Source: Eublepharis macularius (Eukaryota > Chordata > Lepidosauria > Squamata > Eublepharidae). From it: a DNA stretch of 64,000 nucleotides. The notes below the pieces were generated by a model. It worked only from the letters and a program-made list of their open reading frames with translations, had not been told where the DNA came from and did not search any database. Positions 60,641-64,000 of this stretch are shown piece after piece. Where the stretch lies: assembly GCF_028583425.1 (NCBI RefSeq), contig NC_072796.1, forward strand, positions 143,229,464-143,293,463. The letters run 5' to 3'. The position numbers and the translations under genes were made by a program. The stretch's first letter is position 1. Every line of letters starts with the position of its first letter.

Positions 60641-62329
60641 CTGAGGCAGAACCAATATCAGCCCCTTGCCCTGCCAGGGGAAAAAAAGGGCGAGGAAATG
60701 GACTGACCCAGCCAGGCCGCTCTCAGGCAAGGTCTGTCTCACATCAGCCCCCCCCCCACATTGTGAGCTCAAGCAAGAGGCAGCTAAACCCTCCCCCCCC
60801 CACAAAAAAAGAGCCCACAGAGGGCACACAGGACCACTGCTCTTCTGCCCTTATAGAGGCAGCTGCCAGTTTAGGCTTTCAGCCATTCTGACGGACACCC
60901 AGGATCACACAGGGAGGGCCAGTTTGTGAATGACCTGCGGGGCTCCTTGCTGCTTTACAGCCCATGACTCCTTTGATCAGTTCGTCTGTGCCCAGGGGCG
61001 AGGTTTGTCCCAGCCCACCTCCTAACAGGGCTGGTAACATCTTACAAGTCAGAGCCTCACATAAGACAAAACCCCTGGACCCCTTCTCCTCACGGACTGC
61101 TGTGGCCAGTCATTAGGCTCTGGATGAAGACAAGCAGGGACTAAGGGCAAAGCACAGCGGCTCAAGGGAGGGGCACCCACAGGCCACATGGTCACATGCT
61201 CTAAATGAATGGAAGTGATCCTGAGACCAAGCCTGGGGGTGAGTGTTCCCCAGCAAAGACCCACCCACAACACGCAAGAGAGCCGCACAAGTTACCCGAC
61301 CACTGGCTAGATCCCAAGCAGCATTTTATGCTGAGTCACAAAGGCTTAGCTTCAAAGTCAGAAGATCCCCGCCCACGCCAGGCAGAGCCAGCCCTAAAGA
61401 GCAGCATCAGTAACACTGGCAAGGGAGAGCACAGGGCTTGCAGCCATGAGCCAGCATGCAAACCTCAGATCTGGGCCACTGCCTCTGGCATTTGGCCTCC
61501 TCAGTAAACAGCTGGAACAGAAGAGGGACTCTGCCCCTCCCCTAAAGCTTCAGCTACCCTAACTTTGAAGCTGCAGAGGCTCCAACTCACACTTGCAAGA
61601 GCGCAGCTGGCATGAGGCAGGCTGCAATCCTGGTATTGTTCAGAGAGGAGAGGAGAGACGCGAGGGGGAGCACAGCGGCAGGCAGGGGAGCTGCAGCAGG
61701 AACACACGAGCAGCTTCTTTCTTCACGGGCAATAGGGGGCTGGGAAGGCTGTGTTGCTTTCATGTGGGGTTTCTTGAAAAAAGAACCCTTCTTAATAAGG
61801 CACAGCTGGAAGGGAAACTCAACAACTTCCTCCACGTGAGTGCTCCAGCCTAGGCCTCTACACACCCACAGGCTGCTCCATAAATTGAAGACATTTCCGT
61901 TTGCCAGATTTATGGACCTTTGTCTCCGGTTGGGCCTGTCAGAGATGTCTCACTTCCAAGGCTCGGCCACCTGCATGTCTTGATTTAGGGCTCTTGCTCA
62001 AGTGGCTGCTATGCCGGATCTTGTCCAACTTCGTAGGCAGCCAAGACGTTCTGTGCAACTGAGTGGCTTGCTACTGTATTAGCTGTCAGGCCAAACAACA
62101 GCTCCAAGCGACCTCGCTTCCATTGAGTTACAGAGGCCGAGGTGAACCTGCCCTCTGGAATCCTGACCCTCTCCCTCCAACACACGGGTGGCAGCTGCAG
62201 CAGGTCACGAGGGACCCAGTGCAGGGTGCCCTTCCATCCAGGGCTCAGCCGCCAGGGAGATTTCACAGGGCCGATACATGGAAGGGGCCATCCCACACCT
62301 TCTCCTCCCCAAAGAGGTCCCGGTTCTGT

Positions 62330-62445
62330 TCTCCCCCATTTTATTCTCAACAAGCCTGTGAGGTGGGCTGAGGGAACTCCCACCAGCCCAAGGTCACCCG
62401 GGGAGCTTCCAGGCAGACAGGGCTGAACAAGGGTCTCCTCCATCA
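62330..62445 (-). mobile_element. tRNA SINE fragment
   Basis: It contains ttttattctcaacaagcctg, gaggtgggctgag, cccaaggtcacccgggga and gggctgaacaagggtct, matching the middle of the SINE at 56383-56600. The tRNA head is missing. Confidence 0.6.
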
Positions 62446-64000
62446 GCCACTTGACTCACGAGGCAGAACTGGACCGAGAGCTTTGTTCTGCTTTGACCTC
62501 CTGCTCCCAGAAAGGCATGGCCTCATCTCCTTTCCTGGCATCAGTAAAGCCCTTGCCTGACCTCACAGCTGACAACAAGAAAGCAAAGCCTACCGGACAG
62601 GGGCCACGCTGCCTAGCAGCTCTAAGCCTCGGGGGGGAGGGGTCCCCACTGGGCCTTGTTTCCTTCCACCCTGCTTGAATGGATATTCTCCTCAGGAAGG
62701 CTGCGTCAACAATGCACGCCCAAGCAGGGAGTGGGTGTTGCAGAAGACACGAAAACCAGGCTGGACTCCCCACCCCCCCCCCATTTCAAAGAGATGGCCA
62801 GTTCCGACCACAGCTCCACGCTCTCGGCAGGCTAGCCACTTCCGCTGCAGAGGCCTTTGGGTGACTAAGGCTTGGCCCTCTGCTGCCTGGCTCCATTACA
62901 CCCGAGCTCAGCGTTTCTCTTGCCCACGACTGACAGGCCAATCTTTTCACCAAATGTTCTAATGCAAAATAGCCCCTCCGGTGAGTGTCAGAAGGACAAT
63001 ATACAGTGTTGCTTTTGGAACCCTCAAGAAAGCTCCACGGGTCAGCATTATTTAGTAAAAATGAGCAAGAGAGAACAGAAGGGCCACGCGGAAGGTAAAC
63101 TAATTCTGGAGAGGGGGGAAGAAGAACAAACAGCAAGGCAGGCGGCCAGATGAGGGTGTCTGTGTGGATTTATTTTTACCAAGAGAAATTTTAAACCTTT
63201 CAGTTGTGTGGGTGACGGGGGTCTTGTAAAAACAGCCGTGCCTTGTAAACGCAGTCTGGCCAGGAGGAAGTACTTGCGGCGTCCCGACAGCGGAGCTCCA
63301 GAGCTGAGCCAAGCTAAATGGAGCTCCCAAAGGCGGTGAGGGAAGCGTGCCGACACACAGGTGCAGATACCCCAGTTGGCAAATCTGTTTAAAATTACTC
63401 TCATGGACAGACTCCAGCACCCAGCAGACTGGGAGAGAAGAAACAGCCCCTTAGCCTCACTTTCCTGCATGGAGAGGAAGATCTGCTTTGCAAGGCCCAG
63501 GAAAATATGGGAAGCATATCTCAGAAGAACATAAGCAGCATCCCGGGGGCTTACCACCTGCCCCCCCCCCCTCCTCAGACAGAGGTCAGCTGTAATAATG
63601 ACTTCAAAGCCTGGATCTTCCAGAAAGCCGGTGAGGTTGGGGGTACTTCAATTTAGGCGCTGCTTGGGTGGTGGTGTTACTACAGCTAGAGACCTGGATT
63701 GCAAAGCTGAAGACAGACAACAGAGCTTCCTTATGACACGCTCGTGCAGCCTCACAAGTCGGCCGCTTAACTCATCACACAGCACTTTTGGCCTCATTAG
63801 TCCTTGCAGAGACACGTACAGCCAAGGCAGAGGGGAGACACACCTCCTCTGGCCAGCAATGAATTACCCATCACCACCATCCTTCAAACACAACCCGGTA
63901 GTACTGGGATCTGAACCTGGATCCAAGTCCAAGATTCCAGTCAACGAAAAGAGGCCAGCAAGTTCCTGGAGAGCATTTGCCAGGGTCAAGAGGGAGACAT

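Larger units (their letters stand above)
57000..64000 (-). other. HSF1 intron, no exon seen
   Basis: This belongs to the intron before the exon at 54488-54563. I looked on the minus strand for the HSF1 exons encoding the DNA-binding domain and the start of HR-A/B and found none. It holds long G or C runs (56985, 57064, 57214, 60128), (tg)/(ca) runs (58275, 58805) and SINE fragments listed separately. Confidence 0.6.

Noticed and set aside
54564-64000. Search for HSF1 exons encoding the DNA-binding domain
   Set aside because: No stretch on the minus strand resembled the winged-helix exons or the exon ending in the AMKH residues; they are taken to lie beyond the window.

Overview
This is vertebrate nuclear DNA: host genes are split into short exons by GT-AG introns, and most of the rest is interspersed repeats. 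A squamate reptile is the best fit, possibly a gecko. That is inference from the mix of CR1 and L2 LINEs, tRNA-derived SINEs carrying A and B boxes, small palindromic DNA elements, and very many long G or C homopolymers.

Host genes from left to right. (1) 278-1044 (+): the last two coding exons of a riboflavin transporter that reads like SLC52A2; the rest lies left of the window. (2) 20382-22887 (+): a complete three-exon riboflavin transporter of 427 residues that reads like SLC52A3. The two lie in tandem and have identical exon sizes over the shared part. (3) 35729-39837 (+): eight small exons, all joined in phase 1, encoding a hydrophobic segment followed by a Ser/Glu/Asp/Pro-rich tail. 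I do not recognise this gene; its 5' end was not found, and a strong CpG island at about 25.86-27.56 kb is the nearest promoter candidate. Its poly(A) signal is at 41524-41529. (4) 45251-54563 (-): the last nine coding exons of HSF1, from the HR-A/B trimerisation region to the stop, with a poly(A) signal at 44860-44865. The DNA-binding-domain exons lie beyond the right edge, so 54564-64000 is intron. Genes 3 and 4 converge tail to tail.

Repeats fill the spaces. There is a nearly full CR1 LINE (4102-7704) inside an older MITE-like element, a second CR1 (about 11466-13955) carrying a MITE with its target duplication, an L2-type LINE (about 29600-31460), several SINEs, and CR1 tail fragments on the minus strand. 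Two solo LTRs of one endogenous-retrovirus family lie in opposite orientation (15717-16609 and 54804-55851). One sits inside a SINE; the other carries a later insertion that forms a perfect 54-bp inverted repeat.

The points I would follow first are the tandem SLC52A2-type/SLC52A3-type pair next to HSF1, the unrecognised phase-1 gene with its orphan CpG island, and the nested palindromic insertion.
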